Positions 36,930-45,539 of a stretch of DNA of 64,000 bases are shown in pieces. The notes beneath the pieces were generated by a model. It was not told the DNA's origin. It saw nothing but the letters and a program-made list of their open reading frames with translations, and did no database searches. The stretch is taken from the NCBI RefSeq assembly GCF_003863965.1, contig NZ_RRCN01000001.1:4360304-4424303 (forward strand). The letters run 5' to 3'. Numbering within the stretch: position 1 is the first letter of the stretch; each line of letters starts with the position of its first letter. The position numbers and the translations under genes are program-made. This DNA comes from Paenibacillus oralis (GTDB taxonomy: Bacteria > Bacillota > Bacilli > Paenibacillales > Paenibacillaceae).

Positions 36930-37561
36930 CAGATGCAGATGATGAGTTTGAAGTAACGCTGGAAGAGATGATGAAAGCGCGGGACCGCAGAGCGGCTAAA
37001 CAGAGACAACTCCTCCTGACCCATTCGCTGCCGCTGATTTCCATGACGGTCAATATTCCCGGTTCCAGGAAATCGACTTTAATGAGCCGGCGGATTTTTC
37101 GGGAAGGTTACGATGCGTTGCTTGAGCGGCTTGCCGGGACCGATATGAAGCCGGTCTTTAAACAGATAGACGACCTGATCACAGGTCCCGAAGGATATAT
37201 TATTGTCAATGCGGATGAACGGATCCTGAAGCAGTTTGCCGTTCAAATAGAGACGATTCACCCTCTCGGCAGATTGCTTGATATTGACGTTCTGGGAAGA
37301 GCTGGTCAACCCCTTTCGAGAAGCGATTTGGGTTATCCACGCCGAAAATGTCTATTGTGCATGCAGGATGCGCACATTTGCGGAAGAAGCAAGGCCCATT
37401 CCGTAAATAAACTTTTATACGCCATTCGTTCTATCGCTGATGCCTATTTTCAGGCAGAATGCGGTTCGCGGGTCGATATTCGCTGCGGGAAAACCATTAA
37501 GGAAGTGGGGAAACGGAAGGGGAGTATGTCTATCGATGAAAATGCAGAAGACGGAAATTAG
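36926..37561 (+). CDS. citX: Holo-citrate lyase synthase (phosphoribosyl-dephospho-CoA transferase)
   Basis: A 211-residue CitX. Conserved blocks: LISMTVNIPGSRK, HPLGRLLDIDVLG with the metal-binding Asp pair, LSRSDLGYPRRKCLLCMQDA, and CGRSKAHSVNKL. It loads the prosthetic group onto CitD. Start ATG 36926 overlaps the citC stop (ATGA) and follows GGGGAGGA. In some relatives citX is fused to citG; here they are separate but overlap by 26 bases. Confidence 0.92.
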   Translation: MTDADDEFEVTLEEMMKARDRRAAKQRQLLLTHSLPLISMTVNIPGSRKSTLMSRRIFREGYDALLERLAGTDMKPVFKQIDDLITGPEGYIIVNADERILKQFAVQIETIHPLGRLLDIDVLGRAGQPLSRSDLGYPRRKCLLCMQDAHICGRSKAHSVNKLLYAIRSIADAYFQAECGSRVDIRCGKTIKEVGKRKGSMSIDENAEDGN

Positions 37562-38408
37562 CGGGAAGCTGGGAAAGACGGCGGTGCTGTCGCTGTTGCT
37601 TGAAGTTTCCTCCAGCCCGAAACCAGGCCTGGTTGACCGGTTTAATTGCGGCGCTCACCGGGATATGGACTTTTTCACCTTTATGGAGAGTTCGGCCGCA
37701 TTATCCGGCTATTTCGTCAAATGTGCGCTATTGGGCGCGGAATTTCAGGGAGATCATCCTAAGGAACTGTTCCGCAGCTTGCGCCCCGTCGGAATTGCAG
37801 CCGAAAAGGCGATGTTTCAGGCCACGGGAGGCGTGAATACCCATAAAGGTCTTGTATTTTCGCTCGGGATCTTATGCGCGGCTGCGGCACACCTCATGGC
37901 GGTGCTTGAAACCGAACTGCTGGATGCGGATGAACTCTGCGGATTGATCGCCAGTATGACAGAAGGGTTAAGCTGCAGAGAACTGGCGTTCATGAACAAA
38001 TCCGCAGGACTCACCAACGGCGAGAAGCTGTACCGTAAATACGGCTTAAAGGGGATACGCGGAGAAGTGGAAAGGGGATTTCCCACGGTCAGAAACGGAT
38101 CATTCCCGGTTTTCCGGCAGTTAAAGGCAGCGAACGCGTACCATATGAACGAGATCTGCGTGCAGACCCTGCTTCACTTAATGGCCGTTAATGAGGATAC
38201 GAATGTTGCGGCCAGACATGATTTGGATACGCTGGATTATGTCCGGCAGTATGCCCGCCGGGTTTTGGAAGCCGGAGGGGTGCTGACGGAAGCGGGCAAA
38301 TCAATGGTTCTTCTTATGGATAAGGAGTTCATCGAAAGAAATATCAGCCCTGGCGGGTCGGCAGATTTGTTGGCCGTTACCGTCATGCTGGATCGGATTT
38401 GCATTTAA
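37536..38408 (+). CDS. citG: Triphosphoribosyl-dephospho-CoA synthase
   Basis: A 290-residue CitG: LEVSSSPKPGLVDRFNCGAH (conserved SPKPGLV.R...GAH), MDFFTFMESSAAL, TGGVNTHKGLVFSLGILCAA and NEDTNVAARHDLDTL, all family signatures. It makes the ATP-derived precursor of the citrate lyase prosthetic group. ATG 37536 is the likely start, overlapping citX; a second Met two codons on is possible. It completes the set citDEF-CXG. No terminator is obvious after it. Confidence 0.92.
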   Translation: MKMQKTEISGKLGKTAVLSLLLEVSSSPKPGLVDRFNCGAHRDMDFFTFMESSAALSGYFVKCALLGAEFQGDHPKELFRSLRPVGIAAEKAMFQATGGVNTHKGLVFSLGILCAAAAHLMAVLETELLDADELCGLIASMTEGLSCRELAFMNKSAGLTNGEKLYRKYGLKGIRGEVERGFPTVRNGSFPVFRQLKAANAYHMNEICVQTLLHLMAVNEDTNVAARHDLDTLDYVRQYARRVLEAGGVLTEAGKSMVLLMDKEFIERNISPGGSADLLAVTVMLDRICI

Positions 38409-38476
38409 TTGGATGATTCCAATCAGTACCGTCCGTCCCCGCCGTCTCCGCCTAATCTCAAGTAATCAGGAAGAAC

Positions 38477-38525
38477 TTGACATATTATGACATGAACTAT
38501 AAAATGAGTTTGCCGCAAATTTGCG
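38477..38525 (+). promoter_or_regulatory. Promoter and self-operator of the LacI gene
   Basis: TTGACA (38477-38482), a 17-base spacer and TAAAAT (38500-38505) form a strong vegetative promoter. The palindrome CGCAAATTTGCG (38514-38525), preceded by TTTGC, lies over the start region and suggests autoregulation. It shares TTTGCCGCAAAT with 25471-25482. Confidence 0.65.
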
Positions 38526-38599
38526 CAATTTTCTTTGCGAGTTGCATAAATAAAATGTCCTTATTACTTGAAGCGGGATTGTAGAGAGGAACAGCAAAA

Positions 38600-39628
38600 A
38601 TGGCGAGATTAAAAGATATAGCCGAACAGGTGGGAGTGTCGATCTCAACGGTTTCAAGGGTAATGAAAAATGATGCCAACCACTCGGTGAGTGAGGAAAC
38701 GCGGCGAAAAATCCGGGAAACGGCAGAGCAAATGGGCTATCATTCGCAGCGCGCCGCCAAGGCAAAAAAGAACCAACCCAAACACGGTTTCCGGGTCGGT
38801 TGCGTTGTAGCGATGCCGCAGAACAAATATAACAATCCTTATTTTTCGATTATTTTGGAAGGGATCGAGAAAGAACTGGCCGCTTCCGGAATGCGTCTGG
38901 AGTTTGTGCACAGTCTGGAAAAGCAAGGCGATCTCCAGCAGCTGCAAACTTTAGTGAAGGAACGCTGCCTTGACGGCCTGCTGATTGTGGAAAGGATCGA
39001 GCAGGAGGCGTATCAGTGGCTTAAAGCGAACGTCGGCATCATCGTGGGGATTGATTTGGCGGACAAGGATATCCCTGTGGTCAGCTACGACCGGTCGGCC
39101 GCGGCGAAGGAAGCCGTACAGTACCTTATTGCCCAAGGCCACCGGCGGATCGCGTATATCGGCGGCGCGGAGCTTGATGATGATTTCCGGAGCGAGAAAC
39201 GCTTTCTCGGTTACCAAAGCGCGATGCAGGAAGCCGGATTGCCCATCCAGGAAGATTGGGTGATCGATGTAAAATGGGATGTTTCTTTGAGCTATGAGCT
39301 GACGAAGCAAGCCTTCGAGAAAAATAACGATCGGCCGACGGCTATTTTTGCCGCCAGCGATATGATGGCGATTGCCGCAATGCGGGCCGCGACCGAGCAG
39401 GGGCTGAAAATTCCCGAGGATATCGCTTTTTTTGGTGTGGACAATATCGAAATATCCGAGTTTACCTCGCCTCCCTTATCCACCATCCACGTACCCAAAC
39501 TGGAAATGGGCATGTTTGCCGTTAAAATGCTGCTGGATTACCTGAACAACCGGTATACCGTTCCGGTGAAACTGATCGTACCTTACACCATGATGCTTCG
39601 CCGGTCCTCGGGCGGCAACAGCGAATGA
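38600..39628 (+). CDS. LacI/GalR-family transcriptional regulator
   Basis: A 342-residue regulator. The helix-turn-helix LKDIAEQVGVSISTVSRVMK is followed by a somewhat basic hinge (HSQRAAKAKKNQPK) and a periplasmic-binding-like effector domain with GCVVAMPQNKYNNPYFSIIL, PTAIFAASDMMAIAAM and FFGVDNIEISEF. Its own promoter carries a palindrome that recurs upstream of the truncated Gfo gene 13 kb away. Flanking Gfo remnants suggest it once governed a sugar or inositol-like catabolic set. The effector is unknown. Confidence 0.9.
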   Translation: MARLKDIAEQVGVSISTVSRVMKNDANHSVSEETRRKIRETAEQMGYHSQRAAKAKKNQPKHGFRVGCVVAMPQNKYNNPYFSIILEGIEKELAASGMRLEFVHSLEKQGDLQQLQTLVKERCLDGLLIVERIEQEAYQWLKANVGIIVGIDLADKDIPVVSYDRSAAAKEAVQYLIAQGHRRIAYIGGAELDDDFRSEKRFLGYQSAMQEAGLPIQEDWVIDVKWDVSLSYELTKQAFEKNNDRPTAIFAASDMMAIAAMRAATEQGLKIPEDIAFFGVDNIEISEFTSPPLSTIHVPKLEMGMFAVKMLLDYLNNRYTVPVKLIVPYTMMLRRSSGGNSE

Positions 39629-39644
39629 AGCTGGCCGTAGGGGG

Positions 39645-39890
39645 AACATCGTATTCGACGGCAGCTCCGTAACCGTAAATCCCAATGACCAGCCGGGCTT
39701 TAAGGCAAAGCTGTCCGCCGATGACGGCTATTATCGGGAAATGAAGCATTTCATCGAAGCGATTATCCACGATCAACCGCTCGTCATTTGCACGCCAGAA
39801 AGCGCCGCCGACTCGGTGGCGCTGGTCGAAGCGGAAGAGAAGTCGGCGAATGCCGGCGGGGCTTGGGTAAGCGTTGATGTAATGGGGTAA
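39645..39890 (+). pseudogene. C-terminal remnant of a Gfo/Idh/MocA oxidoreductase
   Basis: After the LacI stop, in another frame, 81 codons read IVFDGSSVTVNPNDQPGFKA, then DDGYYREMKHFIEAIIHDQP and VALVEAEEKSANAGGAWVSV to a TAA at 39888-39890. This is the usual C-terminal end of this oxidoreductase family (..E...F...I..) . The catalytic and nucleotide-binding parts are absent. It is not the missing 5' end of the pseudogene at 25621, which has its own C-terminus. Confidence 0.65.
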
Positions 39891-39926
39891 AGCCGCGATC
39901 TACTGCTCCGGGTCTATCGTTGAATG

Positions 39927-40120
39927 GAATAGTTGCAAAACATACAATTACTTTCCGGAAATGCTGCCACAGCGCTCGGTTAATTGTAAAACATACAATT
40001 ACTCCGCTATCTTTTGAAGAAAAGGGGGAGAACCGGGGATATAATTGCATAAAATACACTTAAAACGAATGATTGGGCAGATAGATATAAAGTTAGTTGT
40101 ATGATTTGCAATTATTCGTC
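39927..40120. repeat. Intergenic repeat family with TTGYAAAACATACAATTA units
   Basis: Units at about 39934-39952 (TTGCAAAACATACAATTA), 39980-39999 (TTGTAAAACATACAATTA), 40043-40062 (degenerate, TTGCATAAAATACACTTA) and an inverted unit at 40095-40117 (complement TTGCAAATCATACAACTA). Spacing is irregular, 45-65 bases. No coding capacity. Confidence 0.55.
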
Positions 40121-40160
40121 AGAGTATAGCCAATTTTGTCTGCTGCATTGTCTGAACTAG

Positions 40161-41765
40161 CTAAATCGACTTCCGGAACTCGTTTGGGGACATGCCGGCG
40201 AAATTCCGGAAAAGTTTGATAAAATAGCTCGTATGCTCATATCCAAGCTGCTCGGAAATTTCCGCAACGTTTAAATCGGACTGGTTCAACAACTCCTGCG
40301 CTCTTTCCATTTTTGTGCGGGTGACGAATTCGACGAAGGTTTCCCCGGTTTCCTGCTTGAAAATCCGGCTGAAATGAGACGGGTTTAGATTTAAGCGATG
40401 AGCCATTTCCTCCATTGCAATCTTCTCGCCTGTGTGGATTTGGACGTATCGCTGAGCTTCCGCAATTTCCCGGCGTACGGTTTGTTCCCGCAGCGCCTCT
40501 ATTTCGACGGATTTTTTTTCAAGAAAAGCCTGTAGCCATTCTAGCAGATGGTCCAGCGTTTCGATCGAAGCGATCTTCCGCTGCAGCATTTCGGTGTCGA
40601 AGCTCGTGACGAAATTTTGCATGACGGTGTACTTGAGTTGGAGCTCCATGGTCATTTTCAGCACCCAGCTTTTAACGGCTTCGACCGGGTATACCCCGTT
40701 TTCGATAACCTGTTTCCACTCTTTGACGGCAAGCGAAATCCGGGCCTTGTCCCCGGAAAAAATGCAATCTTTCAGCTCTTGCAGGGCTTTGGAATAATGC
40801 AGGAAGAGATCCTCTTTCGTTGTCTCCACAGGCAGCACTTTCGCATAGATACGCTCGCCCGCATAGAAACGGAACGTTTTGGCGTCAAACAACTGCTGAA
40901 TTTCTTTTTTCATTTGGAGCAAATCGCGGCTGACTTCACCGCGAATAAACGAAATTCCGACGCGCAAATGTTGATGCATTTGTTGTTGAACGCGAAGCAG
41001 TTCTTCCCGAACGTCCTCATAAAGATTTCGTTTTAACGTATGCGGAAAGGGGAACAAAAACAAGTATTGCTGTTCGTTCAGAGCAAATATAAAGCTTTCG
41101 CCCAAACGTACTAACTCCTGCAAGGCGTTATCGATGACGAACTGCATGTTGACGGCTCCGCCAAAGCGGATTTCCAATTCAGCGGCCCGTTCCACTGAGG
41201 CGGCAACCGGAAGATAAGGAACGCCGTCACGGATCCGGATTCCGAAATTTTGAAATTCGTTTGCCCATTCCGCTTCGTTCCAGACCGGTTGTTCAAGAAA
41301 CTTGCGGATGAACCGGGAACGTATCGCGGATAAATTCTGCTGAACTACGTTTTGGAGTTGGTTCCGGTCGTTTTCCAACCGTTTTTCCTCGGTCAATTGG
41401 TTCGTCAACCGGCTCAGTACGGAAGCGACCTGATCGATCTGAAGGCTTTCCTTCAAAATATAATCGCTTACGTTAAGCTTCACGGCCGCCTGCGCGTAGT
41501 GAAAATCTTCGTGGCAAGACAAGATGACCGCCTTCAGCCGGGGGTTGAGCGCGCGCGCTTTTTCGATTAATTCCAGTCCGTCCATCACGGGCATTCCGAT
41601 ATCCGTTACGAGAATGTCCGGACGATGGAGTTGGCAAGCCTCCCAGGCTTCGCCGCCGTCGGAACAAACGGCGGCCAATTCCAGATCCAGCTTCGGCCAA
41701 GGAATGCCGGCGCTTAAATAATCCAATACCGTGTAATGATCGTCGGCGACGAGAACTTTAAACAT
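40161..41765 (-). CDS. YesN-type response regulator (receiver + AraC DNA-binding domain)
   Basis: A 534-residue regulator. The receiver has VLVADDHYTVLDYLSAG, phospho-acceptor Asp in ILVTDIGMPVMDGLE (about residue 55) and Lys in DYILKES. A long linker of about 300 residues, typical of YesN proteins, leads to a C-terminal AraC domain (MEEMAHRLNLNPSHFSRIFK and VAEISEQLGYEHTSYFIKLF). ATG 41765 is used, behind GGGGAGGATGACC; it overlaps the kinase stop by eight bases. With the kinase it should activate the glucuronide importer divergent from it. Confidence 0.88.
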   Translation of the reverse strand: MFKVLVADDHYTVLDYLSAGIPWPKLDLELAAVCSDGGEAWEACQLHRPDILVTDIGMPVMDGLELIEKARALNPRLKAVILSCHEDFHYAQAAVKLNVSDYILKESLQIDQVASVLSRLTNQLTEEKRLENDRNQLQNVVQQNLSAIRSRFIRKFLEQPVWNEAEWANEFQNFGIRIRDGVPYLPVAASVERAAELEIRFGGAVNMQFVIDNALQELVRLGESFIFALNEQQYLFLFPFPHTLKRNLYEDVREELLRVQQQMHQHLRVGISFIRGEVSRDLLQMKKEIQQLFDAKTFRFYAGERIYAKVLPVETTKEDLFLHYSKALQELKDCIFSGDKARISLAVKEWKQVIENGVYPVEAVKSWVLKMTMELQLKYTVMQNFVTSFDTEMLQRKIASIETLDHLLEWLQAFLEKKSVEIEALREQTVRREIAEAQRYVQIHTGEKIAMEEMAHRLNLNPSHFSRIFKQETGETFVEFVTRTKMERAQELLNQSDLNVAEISEQLGYEHTSYFIKLFRNFAGMSPNEFRKSI

Positions 41766-43554
41766 GATGGTCATCCTCCCCCGTATTTTCGATCGGCAAC
41801 AGCAGTTCCACGCTCGTGCGCCGCCCGTATTCGCTTTGAATGTCCATTTCAAACCGCTCCCCGTATAACAGTCTCAAACGGCTGTAAACATTAAACAGTC
41901 CGATTCCGGCGGACGAAATCCGTTCGCCCACGGCCATTTGCTCGATCAGATCCCGCTTTTGGTAGTTCAGCCGCTTCTTTAATTCTTCGAGCGTCTCTGG
42001 AGTCATGCCCAGGCCGTTATCTTCAACCGTTATTTTTAAGGAGGAACCGGCGGTTTGCGTCGCCTCGATCGAAATCAACCCGCCGCTCCGGGAAAAGCCG
42101 TGTTTGTAAGCGTTCTCGATAATCGGCTGCAAGATAAAGCGTGGAACGGTAACGGTAAACGGGTCCGCCTCTATTTGCCAACGGGTCTCGATCGGAAAGC
42201 GCGTGGTAAACTTCATCAAGTCTGTATATTGCTTGGCTGTTTCGATTTCGGCGTAGAGAAGGGCAAATTCATCCTGCTTGGAAAGGCTTGCACGCAGCAA
42301 CGAGGACAGCGAACCGACGACGAGGGCGGTTTCTTCATCGCCTTTCATCAACAATTTCAAGCGGATCGAGTTCAGGACGTTAAATAGAAAATGCGGATGA
42401 ACTTGCGCCTGCAGCATCGCCATTTCCGCTTGCCGCTTCAATTCCTGCTCCATCTCCACCTGGGTCAGGATTTGCTGGATGCGATCGAGCATAAAGTCGA
42501 ACGAACGGCCGAGCCGGCCGATTTCATCAGGTCCGCGAATGTTGGAACGTACGCTTAAATCCCCGGACTCTACTTTCTTCGCCGTTTCCCCGAGCGCCAG
42601 CACCGGCTTGGTGAAGCGCCGCAACAAATAGGTTAAGGCGAGCAAAAAGCCGATGGCGAACATGGCTTGCAGAATTAACATCGTTTGATACATCCCGTTC
42701 AATTTTCCCGTAAGCTGCTCGTAAGGAGCTACGCTCACGAGCTTCCAGCCCGAAAAACGCAGCGGGAGCGAAAGAAACAGTTGATTTTCCCCATCGATTT
42801 GAATAATCTCCGGGGAAGCAGGCACCTCTCGCGGCAGTACGTTCTCGAACCGGTCTCCGATCAAATCGGGATTACGATTCGATATGATGCGGTTGTTTTC
42901 GTCCAGCAGAAACACGTCCTCCTCCATACCGGCAAAAAGCTCCCGGACGGTGTTTTCCGTACGGCTGACCATGAGATAGGCAAACGGCGGTTTATTTACG
43001 GTCTCGGTCAAGGCCCGAGCGGTCATATACACATACTTCTGTTCAGGGTACAGCGGAGGCAGATAGTTATCGAGTCCGCCTAAAAATAATGTCTCGAAAG
43101 CCGTCAGGTGCTCCGCCCGCGAAAACCAGTCCTCCCGGAAAAAAAGCTGCGGCTCAAAGTCGTAGAACGAGTAATCGGAATACGCCCGGCCGTCCCTCGT
43201 CAGCAAGGTCAGGCGCAGGTCCCGCTTCTCGCCGGCGATTTGCTCCAACCGGGTCGTCAGCTGCCTCGCGGCAACCGGGCTTTCTTTCGCCTCTTCCAAT
43301 AATGTTTTAATTTCCGGATCGAATTGGACGAAGTTCGATATGGAAACCATTTCTTCCAGTATCGCTTCCACTTGAGACTGCGCAATCATGAGCGATTGCC
43401 TCGCTTTTCCCAGCGTATGCTCGCGGATGATGACTTTGGAATACACGCTGGTCGTGTAAAGCATGCCAATCGCCGGCAGCACAAGGCAAGCGATTGAAGT
43501 AAGAATCAGTTTTTTCCGCAGGGACACATGCTTGAAGCTCAGTCGGATCCCCAT
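41758..43554 (-). CDS. YesM-type sensor histidine kinase
   Basis: A 598-residue membrane kinase: helix LILTSIACLVLPAIGMLYTT, an extracellular Cache-like sensor to about residue 290, a second helix (MLILQAMFAIGFLLALTYLL), HAMP (RRFTKPVLALGETAKKVESG), the His_kinase motif LQAQVHPHFLFNVLNSIRLK (phospho-acceptor His in HPHFLFN) and an HATPase domain (PIIENAYKHGF; DNGLGM). It is the intact counterpart of the remnant at the left edge of the window. Transcribed with its regulator, divergent from the sugar importer. Confidence 0.9.
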   Translation of the reverse strand: MGIRLSFKHVSLRKKLILTSIACLVLPAIGMLYTTSVYSKVIIREHTLGKARQSLMIAQSQVEAILEEMVSISNFVQFDPEIKTLLEEAKESPVAARQLTTRLEQIAGEKRDLRLTLLTRDGRAYSDYSFYDFEPQLFFREDWFSRAEHLTAFETLFLGGLDNYLPPLYPEQKYVYMTARALTETVNKPPFAYLMVSRTENTVRELFAGMEEDVFLLDENNRIISNRNPDLIGDRFENVLPREVPASPEIIQIDGENQLFLSLPLRFSGWKLVSVAPYEQLTGKLNGMYQTMLILQAMFAIGFLLALTYLLRRFTKPVLALGETAKKVESGDLSVRSNIRGPDEIGRLGRSFDFMLDRIQQILTQVEMEQELKRQAEMAMLQAQVHPHFLFNVLNSIRLKLLMKGDEETALVVGSLSSLLRASLSKQDEFALLYAEIETAKQYTDLMKFTTRFPIETRWQIEADPFTVTVPRFILQPIIENAYKHGFSRSGGLISIEATQTAGSSLKITVEDNGLGMTPETLEELKKRLNYQKRDLIEQMAVGERISSAGIGLFNVYSRLRLLYGERFEMDIQSEYGRRTSVELLLPIENTGEDDHHV

Positions 43555-43750
43555 TGTTTGTCCATCACCTCGGCGTTTGCGTTATAAGGAAATATTAAAG
43601 CATTCCTCGGACGGTTTCATTCAACATTTTTTTCTAAGCGGGAAAAAATATCGCAAAATCTTTTTCGTTTAGAAAAAATCGTTTCATGTGCGCCGGGTAC
43701 GCCGCCCCTATAATGAGGGAGAAACAGAGAACGACAATGAGGTGATGAGG

Positions 43751-44638
43751 GTGATTCGAAAGCGAGCGTTTTATGAAACCGTTACCGGATATTTGTTTAT
43801 TTTACCGATGCTGGCTCTGACGATGACGCTGGTCGTTATCCCGATTCTGCTTTCGGGCGTGATCAGTTTTTCGGACTGGAATTTCATCGCGGGCATGGAC
43901 GGGCTGAAGTTCGTCGGATGGGACAACTACATCGATCTGTTTCGGGACGAAGCGTTTCACCGCTCCCTGCGCAACAACATCGTGCTGATTGCGGTCGTTC
44001 CGGTGTCCATGTTCATCGCGATGGTGCTGGCGGCGCTGATCAACAAAGGAACGTACTTTAAAAGCTTTTTCAAAGTCATCTATTTTATGCCGTTTATTTC
44101 CAGTATTGTGGCGATCGCTTTGCTTTGGAGAGTGCTGTTCCATCCGAACAGCGGTCCGATTAACGGTTTTTTACGGTCGATCGGCATCGATCACCCGCCG
44201 ATGTGGCTGGCGGATCCGAATTACGCGCTGCTGGCCGTCATGATCATCATGATTTGGACTTCGCTAGGGTTTAACATGATCATTTATCTGGCCGGACTGC
44301 AAGGGATCCCGAAGGATCTCTATGAGGCGGCCGACGTGGACGGCGCTTCGCCGATCCGCCAATTTTTAAGCATTACGCTGCCTATGCTGTCGCCGACGAC
44401 CTTTTTCCTGTTGATTACGGGGGTGGTGGGATCGTTTAAGGTGTTTGACCTGATTATGGTGTTGACGAACGGCGGGCCGGCCGGCTCGACCTCTGTCATC
44501 GTGTTCTACCTGTATGAAGCGGCATTCGTCAATCTGGAATCCGGATATGCGTCCGCCATGGGTATCGTTCTTTTAATTCTGATTCTGTTCATCACCTTGA
44601 TCCAATGGGTCGGACAGAAGAAGTGGGTAAATTATTAG
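43751..44638 (+). CDS. Sugar ABC transporter permease (MalF/UgpA type)
   Basis: A 295-residue permease with six predicted helices, the first at GYLFILPMLALTMTLVVIPI. The coupling loop is DLYEAADVDGASPIRQFLSI, followed by VLTNGGPAGSTSVIVFYLYE, a stretch typical of CUT1 permeases. GTG 43751 is taken as start, spaced from GAGGTGAT; ATG 43745 is an alternative. First gene of the importer operon beside the YesMN pair; no ATPase gene is present. Confidence 0.88.
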   Translation: MIRKRAFYETVTGYLFILPMLALTMTLVVIPILLSGVISFSDWNFIAGMDGLKFVGWDNYIDLFRDEAFHRSLRNNIVLIAVVPVSMFIAMVLAALINKGTYFKSFFKVIYFMPFISSIVAIALLWRVLFHPNSGPINGFLRSIGIDHPPMWLADPNYALLAVMIIMIWTSLGFNMIIYLAGLQGIPKDLYEAADVDGASPIRQFLSITLPMLSPTTFFLLITGVVGSFKVFDLIMVLTNGGPAGSTSVIVFYLYEAAFVNLESGYASAMGIVLLILILFITLIQWVGQKKWVNY

Positions 44639-44651
44639 GGGGCCGTTAAAC

Positions 44652-45482
44652 ATGAAATCCATACGTCTAAACCGGGTCATCATCACGGCGCTTATGGGCA
44701 TCGCGGGGATCTTCTTCATTCTGCCGTTCCTGTGGATGTTATCGGCATCGTTCAAGCCGGAGCTTGAGGTGATGACATACCCGATACAATGGATCCCAAG
44801 CACGTGGAAAATCATTGAAAACTACAGCCAGGTATGGCTGGGAACCATCCCGTTCGGGCTTTATTATCTGAACAGCATCAAAGTGGCCTTGCTGACGACC
44901 GCATTGTCTTTGATCATCTCCGCCATGGCGGCCTACGGATTCTCCAAGGTTAATTTCAAAGGACGGGACGTGGTGTTTATGCTGGTGCTGGCCACGTACA
45001 TGATTCCGCATCAAGCCATTCTCGTACCGCAATTTATCATGTTTCGCTGGCTCGGGTTGTTCGACAATCACCTTGGCCTCGTGCTGTTGGGCGCCTCGGG
45101 GGTGCTGGGCACGTTTTTGTTGCGGCAGTTTTTCATGGGGGTCCACAACGAAATTATCGAATCCGCAAGAATCGACGGAGCGAATCACTGGAGAATCTTT
45201 TTCCGGATCGGGCTGCCGCTGGTCAAACCCGCGCTTGCGACCTACATGATTCTCCGTTTCATTTGGACATGGAACGACTATCAGAATCCGCTTATCTTCC
45301 TGCGCACCGATTCGTTGTTCACGCTGCAGCTTGGCATCCGCAAATTTGCCGATTTTAACGGCGAATTTTATTCGCTTATGATGGCGGGCGCCGTATCCGC
45401 AATCTTGCCATTGTTGATCATCTTCATCGCAGGCCAGAAACAAGTCATTGAAGGGGTGGCCTCGGGAAGTGTCAAAGGATAA
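44652..45482 (+). CDS. Sugar ABC transporter permease (MalG type)
   Basis: A 276-residue permease: first helix ALMGIAGIFFILPFLWMLSA, MSASFKPELEV-like segment, QAILVPQFIMFRWLGLFDNH, coupling loop IIESARIDGANHWRIFFRIG and the C-terminal end QKQVIEGVASGSVKG. It starts 14 bases after the preceding stop with AGGGGG as ribosome site. It pairs with the permease before it. Confidence 0.9.
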   Translation: MKSIRLNRVIITALMGIAGIFFILPFLWMLSASFKPELEVMTYPIQWIPSTWKIIENYSQVWLGTIPFGLYYLNSIKVALLTTALSLIISAMAAYGFSKVNFKGRDVVFMLVLATYMIPHQAILVPQFIMFRWLGLFDNHLGLVLLGASGVLGTFLLRQFFMGVHNEIIESARIDGANHWRIFFRIGLPLVKPALATYMILRFIWTWNDYQNPLIFLRTDSLFTLQLGIRKFADFNGEFYSLMMAGAVSAILPLLIIFIAGQKQVIEGVASGSVKG

Positions 45483-45489
45483 ACATTTA

Positions 45490-45510
45490 AGAGGTTGACT
45501 TTTTGAACTT
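45490..45510. repeat. Fused ends of the 13516-type repeat
   Basis: AGAGGTTGACTTTTTGAAC joins the left-end sequence AGAGGTTG of the repeat at 13516-13690 to its right-end sequence ACTTTTTGAAC. It lies between the permease and the binding-protein gene, and looks like what is left after loss of the middle of such an element. Confidence 0.4.
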
Positions 45511-45539
45511 TCATTTTAACTAACCAAGGGGGAATTCGC

